Shown here: one piece after another, positions 17,998 to 30,640 of the stretch
How positions within the stretch are numbered: the first letter of the stretch is position 1
Layout of the letters: every line of letters begins with the position of its first letter
Assembly (NCBI GenBank): GCA_002914845.1
Contig: JXTC01000292.1
Location: 148,199-212,198, forward strand
From: Trema orientale
Taxonomy: Eukaryota; Streptophyta; Magnoliopsida; Rosales; Cannabaceae
Direction: 5' to 3'
DNA: 64,000 nt
Position numbers and translations under genes: made by a program
Notes under the pieces: generated by a model
What the model saw: the letters and a program-made list of their open reading frames with translations, nothing else
Database searches by the model: none
Told to the model about the DNA's origin: nothing

Positions 17998-18579
17998 CGT
18001 AATGATATTTAAACATGCGTTTTTTATACTTCTTATTATTAAATGATTAATATGTCAACAACCAACAATCATTGATTACTCCCACTAAAAGTTATACAAA
18101 TATATAACAAGTTGTTATAGATTGATAATTGAGAAGTGTACTTCTTTTTTTTTTTTTTTTAATTTGAAAATGACAATTTTGTAATGATGAAGTCAAAGTT
18201 AATCAAATACCAACTTTGGAATCGGATTACACAATACTCGGAGCAGAATTTGGTATAAAAAATGACACTGTATTTTTTAGGGGAAAATACAAAAATACGT
18301 GAAAAAGTAGCCACCATTTAAAAAATACGGTTTGGAAAAAAAAGTTTAAAAAATATGGTATTCGGTACAAAAACTTAGAAAAATACGAACCATGACATCA
18401 GCAAATTGAAAGAAAATGAAACCTGACATCATTAAGTTAAAAACAAAGGCAATTGCACATTTCAGCAATGACGCGCGTAGAATGAGGTGACGCGACATGT
18501 AAATGACAATTTTTTCTCTCTTTTTTTTTTTTAAATTTTTCATTCATTTTTAAACTTGTTTTCTTTTTCCTCTATGTAT

Positions 18580-20520
18580 TTGTAGTATCCTACCTAGATA
18601 CTGGTAGTATCTGAATTGGATATCTATAATAAACCAACCACTTTCTTTTGTAACCTTGTAGGATATTTATTAAAATCTCACATATTTTTTTTTTCTCAAT
18701 TAAACACCCAATTTTTCTTCCCAATTCCTTGATAACATGGGTATCCTACCAAGATATCTATGGTAATCCCGTATTTTATTTTATTTTATTTTTTCAATCA
18801 CGAGTACAATTCCTCGATACCTTTAGTAACCTTGTAAGATACCTATGATAATCTTACCTTTTTTTTCTCAATCAGGAACACCTAATTTTCCTTCATATTT
18901 CCCTAATATTATGAATATCCTACCAAGATACTCATGGTAGCCTCATATTTTATTTCTTTATTTTTTCAATCACATACGCGTAAACACAATTCTTTAATAC
19001 CTTTAGTAACCATTTTTAGTAACCTTCTAGGATACCTATAATAATCTCATTTTTTTTCCTCAATCAGGAACGTCCAATTTTCCTTTTGATTTCTCTAATA
19101 CCATGGGTATCCTACCAATATACCTATGGCAACCTCGTATTTTATTTACTTTTTTTTTTTTTTCATTTTTTGGAAATAAAAAGCTTCAAAATCTCATTCC
19201 CATATCCAGATACCATAAGTAACCCAACAAGATACCTAGTCTATTTTTTTTTTTCCAATTTACTCAGTACCAAAGTATCCTAGTTAGAGACCAATGATAA
19301 CATTTCCATTCTTTTTTCCTATTTTAAATAGATACTATAGGTAAAATAGTATAATAATGTAAGTAGTATAATAAGATACTTGTGGGTATTTATCTTTTTT
19401 CCCCACCAGATACCAAGGTAACCTAGTTAGATACCTATAGTATCTTTCTCCCTCCAAATTTTCTTAATACCATATAGGATATCACAAGATACCTATGCGT
19501 ATTGATTTCTTTTCCCTCAATTTACTGGATACCAAGTTAAATTAATTAGATACTTGTGCTATCTTTTTACTCTATATTTACTTGGATAGTATAAGTAACT
19601 TAGTATTATACTTGTAGTACCGTCCAATTTACCTAAAAAAAAAAGATAACTCGATTTGATAGATACTTAAGTAGCTTAGTAGAATATCTATTTTTTCCCC
19701 TAATTTATTGTCTATTAAGGTAAAGTAATTAGATACATGTGGTATTTTTACTATATATTTATTTAGATACCATAAATAACTTAGTATTATACTTATAGTA
19801 TCTCCCAATTTACCTAAAAAAAAAGTAACCTAGTTGGATACCTATGACTATCTTTCTTTCTTTTTTTTTTTTTTTTTATTTATCTAGATACCATAAGTAA
19901 TTTAGTAGGATACCCATGAGTATTAAATTTTTTTCTCTTATTTACTAGACAACTAGATAAATTAATTAGATACTTGTGGTATCTTCTGCCCTATATTTAC
20001 ATGGATACCATAAATAACTTGGTATTATATTTGTATCTCCTAATTTACAAAGAAAAAATATAACTTGGACCTTGGTTAGATACCTATGCTTATATTTCTC
20101 TCTGTCCTTTTAATTTATTGAGATGCTATAAGTAACTTAGTAGGACATAAATGGTAATAATATACCTAATTATTTTTTTAACGCTTATTCCAGTTTTATT
20201 AACCATCTTTCCCTATTTAACCATAAGTAACCAAATAGGATACTTATGGTAATAATTTTTTTTTTAATATATCTAAATACCTTAACTAACTTAGTAGTAT
20301 ATCTTGTGGTATTTTTTCCCCAAATTTATCTAGATACCAAAGGTTACTTGGAAGGATACTTGCATGGTAAATTTTTTTTTTTTCCCCATTTTCCTTTGTA
20401 CCATAGGAAACATTATATAAGATTATTTATAGTACTTTTATTTTTGCGCATTTAGGTTTGCTTAATCCCCCAACCAATTTTTCGGTTACTATAGATAACC
20501 TATAATAAGATACTTATGAC
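18580..20520. repeat. Imperfect array of dyad-symmetric GATACC...GGTATC units
   Basis: About 25-28 degenerate units are spaced roughly 55-100 bp apart. Each unit is about 40 bp and reads approximately GATACCATAAGTAACTTAG, then TAGGATACCTATGGTAT. Its two ends, GATACCATA and TATGGTATC, are reverse complements, so many units could form a short hairpin. Linkers are T-rich (often CCAATTTACT or TTTTTTTCC). There is no coding potential and spacing is too irregular for CRISPR. It resembles a decayed satellite or minisatellite, or an assembly of small foldback insertions. Confidence 0.7.
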
Positions 20521-21120
20521 ACCTAAATGGATGCTTATAACCATTAAATTTTAATAAAAATTTTTTCTAAAAAAACCTTAAAAAAGGGGGGGAAAACTCT
20601 AAAAATATTTTAACTCAAAAAGAGTTGAATGTTTGAACTGACAGATTGAAAGCAAAAATAAATAAATACGCATATATAAAATCAGCCAACAAAAAAAATA
20701 AAATAAAAAAAGCCTACTCAATAGACTTATAAACAAAAATAAAGGAATAAAAATTATTTTGGAGTAAAAAAACTTAATTCAAACACGAAAGAAGCAAAAA
20801 GGAAAGGGACAAAAAAATGGTTATAAAAAAAAAGACAAAAATTGTTTTTTTCTTTAAAAGGTTTAAATTTAAAAAAAAAATAATCAAATGCCAAAATTTG
20901 CATAAGTTATACTTGGTCCCAAGTTTGGTGTAAGTGTATACCAAATACCAAATTTGACACAAAAATTACATTGTATTGGACCATAATGATATGGGAGTCG
21001 AGTCTTATAATAAGGAAATTGACATGGGTAATAGTAATTCAGACTAAAATGAATTTTTTACTTAGTACTTTAAAAGTTAAATTTTTTACGAAGAGTTCAA
21101 AAAACGAAGCTCTCACTGCT

Positions 21121-21743
21121 CTCTAGAAACAATCTCCTTCTCTTCTCTTATTCTTCTTTCTTCTCCTCATTGTCTTCTTCTAACTCGCCAGAGAGGAAGA
21201 TCATTTGATCTCACTCTAGTAGGGAGTTTCATTTTCTTAGTTGTTTTCCTTATATTTTTTAATAATCATTCTATTCGAGATGGTATAACTCCACACAAGT
21301 CTAGATCTGTGGCGATTTTAGATTTATTATATATTTTTGTTATTTTAATCCACCTAAATATAGATTTATAGTGATTTTTAGTAGATCTCATGTTGTGAAT
21401 TTTTTTAGTATCGTTCTCATCTAAATCAGTATAGATTTGGATGATTCTCATAGTAGTATTTGCCCTTCTATGACTTTTTGATTTGAAGCGAGAGATACCA
21501 ACAACAGATGTTAATTGGAGGGTCATAACGAGTCAACAAATGATGTGTAGAGCTCTATTGAAGCGTACAACAATGGTGATCTACAAAAATCCCCTTATTT
21601 CGAGTTGATTTCGTCATGATCCCAATGCGTAAAATTCCTTTGAGAATTTTAATTAGCTTATTATGGTTGTTTGCATTGTAATCGAAAACCCTTGTTTGAG
21701 GATTGAACCATCTTTACATTATTAATCCAAGTATTTTCATTTT
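21121..21743 (+). repeat. Dispersed long repeat, copy 2
   Basis: Direct copy of 16879-17471, 4.2 kb downstream, with the same order of landmarks from CTCTAGA to ATTATTAATCCAAGTATTT. Many substitutions and small indels separate the two copies, so they are old. They bracket the hairpin-unit array. Confidence 0.6.
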
Positions 21744-22847
21744 TTTAAAAAATTGAATTTTTTTGGAGTGTTTTGAAAATCTACTTTTTTTAAGAATATC
21801 ACAATATCGCATAACATATGTCAAACTAGAAAAGCTATTTTAGTCGAAAATAATCCAAGAGAAATTGATATAAATAGTAGTAATTTTGACTAATGTCTTT
21901 TTTAGTAGTGTTTTGAAAAATGACTTTTCTAGTAGTGTTTTAGTGTTTTGTGACTCTATGTGACAGAGAGTCACATAATTTGTGACTACTGATTAATCTT
22001 AGAAAAGTCATAATTTTATTTTCACAAATTATGTGACCCCTCATTACACAATATATGACACTACTAAAAATGTTAATTTAAAAAAAAAACTACTAAAAAA
22101 GTCACTTTGTGTCAAATAAGTACCAGCCAGGTCAATTTCCCATAATCCTAATTCCCCTTATAATACCCAGGAGGAAGTTCAGTTCTTGCGGAACTTGCCC
22201 AAAGACATTTGGGCCATGAAGTTCTAGTACAAATCGGGCCTCGAAATCTTGATGGACCAACCGCAAGAAATTTTTGCAGATAATCATTGTCTTTTTTTTT
22301 TTTTTTTTCCCTTCTTTTTCTTTTTCTTTTTCCTTAGAAAAAAGAGAACAGGACAGAGAAGAAAAAGTATATGATATTATTAATGAGCACTGCTGGTACT
22401 AACATTTTCAGAACAATGAAGCAAAAGAAAAAGAAAAAAAAAAAAAAGAAGTTGACAAACTACTAAACAAATAGCTCGATAGATTTGCAAGATGACAAAT
22501 TTAAACACACGTGCTATTTAAAAAGATTCCAAATGCAAATTACAAGTGAAAAAAAAAAAAAGAAGCTGCTCTAAATTTCTAATCGTTCAATTTTATTTAT
22601 TTCTCTCTTTTTTTTTCTTATATATTGTTCTCTTCTCTCCAAAATACAACTCAAATGAAACTAGTGAGGTTCTCTCTCTTTGTTTTGTATTTTTTTTTTT
22701 TTTGGGGGGGAGGGACGGAGGGTGGGGTTAAACTTAAACCTGTGGTGGAGTTTCAAACTAGTGACGGAGGGCCTTTCCCGCGCCATCTGGGAGACAATTG
22801 GCGCCAAGTGTACTCGAATCAAGAAGAACGCACGGCCGCACAAAAAC

Positions 22848-22865
22848 CACGTGTTTGTCCACGTG
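22848..22865. promoter_or_regulatory. Paired G-boxes upstream of the SMR gene
   Basis: CACGTG occurs at 22848-22853 and 22860-22865, spacing 12 bp, about 345 bp upstream of the SMR start codon. Tandem ACGT-core elements are typical of bZIP/ABF or bHLH binding and of ABA or stress responsiveness. This is inference from motifs only. Confidence 0.45.
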
Positions 22866-23024
22866 GACCAAAACTCAACGCCTGATCGACACGTAGACAT
22901 GGAACCTGCTTATGTGTCCCCACATCCGCCGCACAAAAAAAGAGAAAAACAGGAAAACTCGATAAACCCCCTCGCGTCTTCCAGAACAAGCCAAACACCC
23001 CCCTCCAGAAGTAGACAATTTCAC

Positions 23025-23046
23025 ATATAATAAATATATAATAAAA
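23025..23046 (+). promoter_or_regulatory. Likely TATA region of the SMR gene
   Basis: An ATATAATAAATATATAATAA stretch about 165-180 bp before the start codon, followed by a CT-rich leader. It is the only good TATA candidate in the proximal promoter. Confidence 0.45.
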
Positions 23047-23207
23047 AAACCTTTGAAGCTCTCCAAAATCTTCTAAAGAAAGCAGCTCAAGCTTCTGCAA
23101 CAAGTTTTATTCCTCTCTTAATTTCTCTCTTTTATCTATTTATATCGTTAATCGCCCTTTTCTTCTCCTCCAAGTAATTTTATATTTTTCCGAACAGAAA
23201 AAAAAAT

Positions 23208-23498
23208 ATGGATATGGAGATTGTTTCTTCTACTACAGCTGCTGATCATGATGCTATTGCTATAGCCGTAGAAGATTATCAAGCCGGTTGCTCTACCCCG
23301 ACCCGACCCGAGCACCGGATCCCGGCCCGGTCCCTGCCGCCGCCGCCTCCGAAGAAGAAGAAGAGGAGTCCGTTCGCCGCGGGAAAGAAGCGGGTCATGC
23401 CAAAGAACGGGTATTTCAACCCGCCTGACCTTGAGGAGCTCTTCGCTATGGCTCCAAGACCCGGACCCGGACCCGCATGGAGGCTTCTCCACGCTTAG
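23208..23498 (+). CDS. SIAMESE-related (SMR) cyclin-dependent kinase inhibitor
   Basis: Intronless gene of 96 codons. SMR proteins bind CDK-cyclin complexes, restrain mitosis and promote endoreduplication, often under stress or hormone control, and act in the nucleus. Seen in order: acidic N-terminus, the family motif CSTPTRPEHRIP (about residues 28-39), a proline run followed by KKKKR (about 44-53, a plausible nuclear signal), a basic KKR segment, then GYFNPPDLEELF (about 68-79), the second conserved block and possible cyclin-contact region. The length is normal for this family. Two in-frame ATGs lie two codons apart (23208 and 23214); the first is taken. The coding part is GC-rich against an AT-rich flank. 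The upstream region has two G-boxes. Which SMR subclass it belongs to cannot be told from sequence alone. Confidence 0.88.
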   Translation: MDMEIVSSTTAADHDAIAIAVEDYQAGCSTPTRPEHRIPARSLPPPPPKKKKRSPFAAGKKRVMPKNGYFNPPDLEELFAMAPRPGPGPAWRLLHA

Positions 23499-23907
23499 AA
23501 ATTGGAGTTTTGGGCGTTGGTTTTCTTGGTTTGTGCATGAATTGACATGTTTGCCCCTGTTTTTGTTGGGTCAAGAGAAGTGAAGTATGCTGTAAATTTT
23601 TGTAAAGAAGAAAAAGGAAGAGAAGAGAAGAGAGGAGAAGAGAAGTTTAATTCGGTAGATGAAGTTGGGTTTGGATTTCAGGGGTGGATTTGTAATTTTG
23701 TAATTGGGGAACAAGCTGATGAAAAATTGAACATGGAAGGTAATGCAATGTTATGTAATGTAATAGTGGTACTAGTAGCTGTAAGCTGGATTTGTTCGTT
23801 TTCAAATCCAATTTATTGGGTTTTTTTGTACGTTTTTGGAAACTATTCTAATGGTACGATCAATTTGACCAAATTTTCGTTCTTTATCCTAAAAAGTTAA
23901 AAAGATA

Positions 23908-24027
23908 GCACGAGATTGTAGCTCGTGTGGAAAAACTCCTCTTTGAGGAGTATGAGGTGGGATCGAACCACAACGTCCTCCTCTCCCCCATATTAATCTA
24001 ACAATGTATTGAAAAAAAAAAAAAAAA
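23908..24027 (+). mobile_element. Short tRNA-derived SINE with poly-A tail
   Basis: A 120-bp unit containing TAGCTCGTGTGG (A box) and GGGATCGAACC (B-box-like), ending in A15 or more. It is flanked by the exact direct repeat GTTAAAAAGATA at 23896-23907 and 24028-24039. It lies just 3' of the SMR transcription unit and is a different family from the 51-kb SINEs. Confidence 0.75.
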
Positions 24028-24338
24028 GTTAAAAAGATAAAGCGCTGTCGTTTTTCTTTTGGGCTGGGTTGAGAAGATTGTCGTATACTCTAGACTCACT
24101 AACCGGTCTCTCTACTGAACCCAACCCAGTTTATAGAGCTCGGCCTACCGGAACAGAGTTGGATGATTGAGTTGGGCCGTCCGCATTACTGGTCCAAACA
24201 AGTAGCGGCCATATTGAATATTTAGAAAATTAATACTGAAATTAGAAACATAGTCACAGAGAAAAAAGAAATAAAAAACCAAAAATTGAATCTCTACCTA
24301 TTTTCGTCGAACTTTTTTTTTTGGGTGGAGTTATTACA

Positions 24339-24339
24339 N
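24339..24339. other. Single ambiguous base (N)
   Basis: One unresolved base in non-coding sequence; no annotation consequence. Confidence 0.95.
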
Positions 24340-25119
24340 AAATTATCATGATATATTATTAATTTATTTAAACTTCTTCAATTTGTGTGTGTCCCATGCA
24401 TACGTGCTCTAATTTATTATTATCGCTAGCAGGAAAAGAATGCTACTTGGATTAGTTCTTCTGAGAATATCTAGCTAGCTAGGCCTAAAAGCTAATTTTA
24501 TATAATATTTACTAGTTGATTCCATATAGCAATTCTCTGATTCTCTTATTAAAGAAAAGAGAAGCTGATCAGTTCTTGATATCTAAGTGCGTGTATATAC
24601 ATATACTAGTTTTCGGTATTAAGCACGTACACCCGTTTCTTAATCAAATTAATATTAAAACAACTAATTAATTAATTAATATCATAACATGATATATAAA
24701 TGACGATAACTTTGTTTTGAAAGTAACATTTTAGACATACGTTTTTTTTTTTTTTTTTTTTAAAGATACTATTTGTTGAAATTAAAAACATTGGAGTTGT
24801 TATTTATACCATAACATGATAAAAGATATATATATATTTATATTTATACATTTTTATTACTAAAAGGGATATATGGAGAAGATACTAAGTGTGACATATT
24901 AAAGATCTAACATTTAACCTTGTTACATATTAAATCTAGCAAATATACTCTCAATTTTTTATTGTTTCAATTGAAAATTTCAACTTAATGTAAAATATAT
25001 ATTAGGCAGTAATTTAGTAGTTAATTCATGATAGTCTAAAATTTTGTATAATAATGACTTTGTCTTATAATTTAATTGAATTGTCTGAGTTAATAATAGT
25101 CCGGGTATGACTATGGATG

Positions 25120-25352
25120 ATATTTTAGTTGGTGATATTCAAATTTTATTTTTATTTTGTGGTGTAGGTTCTTGTCGCTTTGGGCATGCAATAAAATGGC
25201 TGATACACTAGCAAAACTTTGTCTTCGTGATGACTTTCCATCGCTGTCTTCAAATGTAATCTTTAATTGTATTGCCCAATAGATTGCTGAAGATTTGATT
25301 CAATAAAATTCTTACGAAGTCTTCACTTTCAAAAAAAAAAAAAAAAAAAAAA
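25120..25352 (+). pseudogene. 3' end of a LINE retrotransposon (RNase H-like tail)
   Basis: The frame reads ACNKMADTLAKLCLRDDFPS and continues to a stop, resembling the end of the RNase H domain common in plant LINE ORF2 proteins (..N.VAD.LAK..). It is followed by a short 3' UTR with AATAAAA and a run of more than 20 A. It is 5'-truncated as is usual for LINEs; the left limit is approximate. A host RNase H-like gene fragment is the alternative. Confidence 0.6.
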
Positions 25353-25425
25353 ACCCTTAAAAAACAAGCAAAAATATTTAGTTCCCTTATTTTATCTATA
25401 TTAAAGGAGACATGTCAAAAGTTAA

Positions 25426-25426
<1 letters not shown>

Positions 25427-25484
<58 letters not shown>

Positions 25485-25485
25485 C
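25427..25485. repeat. (ATT)n microsatellite
   Basis: About 19 uninterrupted trinucleotide units. Confidence 0.9.
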
Positions 25486-26373
25486 TATGCATAAATGGCA
25501 AATAACATAACATAGTAGAGTGATAAAAAGAGAAAATAAAGGATAAACTTGACCGAGAAAACAAAAAAAAAAATAAATAAATAAATAGAAGTAAACACTT
25601 GTTAGCTATAGAACCCCACAAAAACACTTGTTAGCTATAGAACCCCTCAAACAGGAAAGGGAATATATCAAAATATTTATAACTAATAAAAATCATTTCC
25701 ATTCATAAAAGTAAAAGAATAAAAATAGGTAGAAACATGTGGTGTGTGTAGCCATATAAAATTAAAACTTAAAAAAAAAAATTGGTGAAGCAGGATGGAC
25801 AGAGAAACGGCATGCTTCCCTATGCCCATACGTGCTTCTTATAATTATATAGATATTAAGATTCGAACTTTTAATCTTCATGTGTTTGGTTGTTAAAGTT
25901 TCTGCCGGTATCATTGAAGTGATTCAATTAGTTAACTAAACTATCGATGTATCTCGAATCTGAACCGCAAGGAATAAGTGACTAAAGCCATATTTGTTGT
26001 TCTGTATTTGATATATTGTATTGGGTTATATTGTATTGTATTATTCTGTTATGGTATTATGTTTGGTTTTGCTTTATATTAAAATGATACATAATTTTCA
26101 CTTTTAAAATTTAATTTAGGAAAATACTACTTCTGAAATTACCAGTTCTAAAATTTTAATTTATACAATTACCATTTTTTGAATATAAATTTAGAAAAAT
26201 ACTATTTTTAAAATTTTATTTAAAAAACACCACTTTTGAAAGGGGATAGAGTGAAATGAGAGAGTAGGTGAGGAGAGAGAAAGTGACGAGAGAAAAACTG
26301 AGGAGAGAAAAAGTGATAAGAGAGAGTAAGAAGAGTGAGTATTGTACAATATTATGTAAGACATAAAAATATA

Positions 26374-26908
26374 GGGATAATCCCAAAAATATCCCCTCTG
26401 TTTCAGCTAAATACCACGGTTAACCATCTATTTTTATAAAACCCAAAAATATCTTATTTTCTTTTCAAAACAAGAAAAAAGTATATCCTATCTTCCATTT
26501 TGGTCAAACTTGAAAGACAAACTATCTAAAATATCCTAACATATTTTAAAACCTATTACCAAATAGGAAAACACTCTTATATCTAATTAGTTTTTTTTTA
26601 ATTATTCTTTTTAGATTATAGAAAAATGTTGATATTATTTTCTTGGCAATAATTTTTGAATATTTTTTGTAATAAAAAAGATTAAAAAAATGAGTTGTTT
26701 GGATGTCAATATTATAAGGTCTTATTATCAATTAAGAAAACTTCAATAAAAAATTTGATCCAAAAGATGAGGAAGGTTACTTTTTTCTTGTTTTATAAAA
26801 AATAGAGGGGATATTTTGAGTGTTAATAAGAACGTAGGGTTAAATATGGTATTTAACTAAAATAGATAGGGTGTTTAAAACAGATAGGGTGTTTCTAGGA
26901 TCATCCCA
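26374..26908. mobile_element. MITE with long inverted repeats
   Basis: The left end GGGATAATCCCAAAAATATC is mirrored at the right end, which reads inward GGGATGATCCTAGAAACACC. Both arms share blocks such as TAAATACCACGGTTAACC / TAAATACCATATTTAACC. About 535 bp, no coding content. Superfamily not assigned. Confidence 0.6.
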
Positions 26909-27894
26909 AAAATATATAATACAGTAAAATACAAACTTTTTTTTTATATATAAGATAATGTACTTTGTATTGTATTAAATTCTAATGTTGTATTAAATAG
27001 TATAATATAAAAGTACAACTAAATACAATATTGTGTTTAATTATTATAACACAGAGTTTTTATACGGTGTACCAGATATGACCTAAGTGATGGTGCACAT
27101 ATACGCTCATATATCTAGCTGATTGAAATTAATGATAAATTTCTTATATATAGTACACTCATTCGGAATGTTTTGAGGCAGCCCGAAGTTATATTATATA
27201 GGAAATAGACAAACTGAAAGTTGAATTCAACAATGGAATTTGATTCAAGACTTATAGAAGGGCTGAAAACAAATTTGACTGATAAAAAAAGTAATTAAAG
27301 AAAAATTAATTGTTGAAGAAGATTAGAATCCAAGGGAAAATGAACCGAATTAGTAGTGCTTTTGGGTAAATTGACTATTCTAAGGGTATTATCAAGAAGA
27401 ATAATGCTAAATATCCCACTCTTTTAATACCACCTGATGTGACATAAGATTTGTCACTATATAAGTGGTGAATAACATTCAATCTATTTGTGATAAATTT
27501 CAATTCACCAGTAGAATTGTGACAACTTATTTACTACATCAGTTGGTATTTAAAAAATAGTAGACTATGTAAGATTTCTAGCATTATCCATATCTTTAAT
27601 AGATTAAACAACTGATTCTAACTAAAATCTTGAATGTTTATTACTAAATGATGTTCTACTTCTTAGAAATTTTAAAATTTCAAAATTCTTTAGCATGTGT
27701 TCTACTAAATCGTGTATTTACTAGTAAAAATTAAAAAGAAAAGAAAAAATAATTTATAAAGATATTCCTTTAGGCCAATTTTGTTTGTTATTATTTATGA
27801 AAAATGTGACAAAATCAAATATCAATGCAAGCATAGAAAACAAAAATTTTTCCGGATTATAATTTTTCATAAAACTTTTAATTTTTAGGATATT

Positions 27895-29368
27895 TGTTAT
27901 GGTCTAAATACATACAAAGAAGATTGTTCCTCAATCAGTGAGTCTTTCTTCCTAAGTACTAAGCTTGAAATTGTACAGGTGTGTAGGCACCTCGATCTCG
28001 ATCAACTCCAAGTGAGAATCCAAGAACTCTAATAGCCTCCAATGGTGGCTCCAAGAATTTCTCTCTCTCTCTCTCTCTGTATATATATATATATATATCT
28101 CACTTTTCTCTTAGTTTTCTATAGCAGCCGCCAAACTAATATTTTCAGCAACTAAATATAACACACAAGGAGGGGTGGGAGGATTTTCGGCCAGTCCTAG
28201 GGCATAGGTTGGCTGAAATTCTCGTGCGCTAAAGAGCGAGTGGTGGGCTCTAAAGGCCTACATTTTTGTCTTGCCTTTTTTCCTACTTTGTGTCCTTGCC
28301 CAGAAAACTGTTTGAGCCTAATTTGGCTAATCTCATATAGCCCAAGATATTAGTTTAGGGTGAGGACCCAAATAGACCTATTTAATTCAAGCTTCAATAA
28401 ATAAAATCCCAGTTCTAATTAGCTCTTAATACAAGTGGGCTTGTACTACTAATTATGGACTTATTCCACTAAAGGTCCAAATTACACTCTTGAATTAAAT
28501 AAATATCACAAGATACTTTAAAATTAAAATTATATCCATCAGATAATTAATATTTTCATGTGTATCCCCGAATGAATACCAATAATTAGAGCTAGGTAAA
28601 ATTACCGTTTTGCTCTACTAATTATATCGTTCAATTCTTTGATACAAGACTATATCTAATGGATGGCCAGACTTACAGAAAGTCTTTAATAAATAAAATA
28701 TCTAATTTTATCAATTACTTAGCTAAAGTTTAAATCATCTAAGTTCTCCTCAAGGCAGTATTCACTTCTCTATATGATAGAGTTGTGGATTCCATATCCA
28801 TAAATATATGTTCCCAATACCCATGATAATGCATTCCCAAAATGTCAGGGCCTAGATCGTCAATTTCTCGATCTGTACCTTTTAACATCTCAAATAATAC
28901 AAGTTATAAATATGTGTTCATCACTTATTTCAGGATTAAGAAAGACATGCATTAATTATCAAGTTTGTGAGAATATGTTTTTATCAACGACACTTATTAT
29001 AAGAACATATTTCACATAGTCCTTGTTCAATATTTACACACCAAGATTTTTTACACATGATCATGCTAATATAGATTAAGACACACTATAAATGTACAAA
29101 GTCTTACAACACGATCTAAGAGAAGTGTTCAGCTTCTTTTATTAGTTATGAACAATCTTATTTGATTTAATTAGAGAAAATATGTCTTAATTTTAATAAA
29201 CAACTTTATTAAAATATTTCTCTAATGAATAATTTATGGAATCTTATAACATTTACTATTGTACTAATAATCAAAATATTATTACAAATACTACGTATGA
29301 AATATCACATTATTAAATGTCTAAAAATATTTATAAATAATAAATACTTTTTGGACATAATCCTAGCA
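27895..29368. mobile_element. Probable solo LTR (Ty1/Copia-like)
   Basis: A 1.47-kb non-coding block starts TGTTATGGTC and ends TCCTAGCA. The short inverted ends are TTATGGTC and GGACATAA. The interior is a typical long LTR mix: CT repeat, (TA)n, several polyadenylation-like motifs and no open frame. No second LTR, primer site or polyprotein adjoins it. A 5-bp target duplication was not evident, so boundaries are provisional. Confidence 0.45.
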
Positions 29369-29439
29369 AACTTTGCTCCACATTGCAAATCATGGAATTT
29401 GCTATTGGTTTATTGGTGTGTCGTTAAATAGCCAAATTA

Positions 29440-30640
29440 ATTACCTTCCTATCTCTATCTAACAAAGTTTAGGACAATCCTAATAATTAACTAATAGTAT
29501 GACAAGTAATGGTCGATCCCGTGAGGAATTAGTCTAACTAAGTGAGCTACTAATCTTAAGATAAAGAGGGATTGTGAATTAAACCTAAAACTAAATAAAA
29601 CAAAACATAAAAATAAATAAATTACAAACAAATAAAATAAATAGATTAAGGTTTCTTTATCCATCACTAAAGTTATCAAGCATAGATAGTCCACGAATGC
29701 ACAATTATCCCGTTCTTTCCTTAGATAGTATGTTATCTAGACAAGCATCATAGACAACTTCTACCTATCAAATAATGTAGATTCTTAATCTAGGTTATGT
29801 TTTTCACTATAGTTAATATCTCAAACGAGTATACCAATTATAGATTTGCTATAATATAATGAATACCTTTTCAAACTCTCACAATATATTTTATTATCAA
29901 TCATCTAAGTAGCCATCTCAAACAAAAGATAAGAACAATTCAACATAGAAGAACATAAATAACTTCAAAGCAAATAACTGATATAATATATAAAATCTGA
30001 AAAGTTAAATAGCAATCATATCTAGGGCTTTGAAATCACTGTTAACCTAATCTAGGGCTTATCCTCGCATGTATACAAGAATGAATAAAAGGAACATGAT
30101 GCTAGAATTCAGAAAAGAAATAAAAACTAAAAAGAAAGCGAGGAAGAACAAAGATGGCTGCAGCAGCTTCCAAGTTTTCCCCTCTCTCTCTCTCTCTCTC
30201 TCTAGAATTTTAGTATTATTTTGTAGTTCCTAGGTATAAATTATGTCTCCCCATCTAAGATAGAAGGCCCTACTTATAAGAAAATAGGTCTGGGAGGTGT
30301 TTAGGTCAAGTCTCGCATGAATTAAGAGTTGTGGGTTGTCAAAAGACTCAAAGTCGGTAGAATATGGACCTCCAGTGTCGCGGTTCACGAAGGTGCACGC
30401 CGCAGCATCTAGTCTCTAGAAGTTTATTTTTTTCAAAAGCAGCACACGGACGTCACGGCACCAAGAAGCCAGTACCGCGATGCCAAACCGTTCTATGCCT
30501 TTGTTTTTAGCTTCTCTCCAACTTCGTCGTTTTGGCTCGTTTTTAACCCGTTTCAGCTCATTTTCATCATTTCACCTCAAAAATATCTAGAAACACAGAA
30601 TTAACAATATTATCTTTAGATTGATACAAAAACTAACAAA
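29440..30640. repeat. Dispersed non-coding repeat, unclassified
   Basis: Contains GGTCGATCCCGTGAGGAATT, which resembles a motif I associate with plant LTR-retroelement non-coding regions, then a long AT-rich stretch, a CT microsatellite at about 30181-30202 and a GC-richer part (30300-30560). No coding capacity. Class not established. Confidence 0.35.

Noticed and set aside
18580..20520. CRISPR-like array
   Set aside because: Units are degenerate, spacers are T-rich and of variable length, and the context is a plant nuclear genome.
16879..21743. LTR retrotransposon with LTRs at 16.9 and 21.1 kb
   Set aside because: The repeats do not start TG and end CA, no primer site or purine tract adjoins them, and no polyprotein lies between.
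22625..23103. Several overlapping frames before the SMR gene
   Set aside because: They cover the promoter and leader, show no family motif, and stop before or run antisense to the clear SMR frame.
25190..25290. Host RNase H gene exon
   Set aside because: Immediately followed by a poly-A run and lacking upstream exons; a LINE 3' end explains it better.
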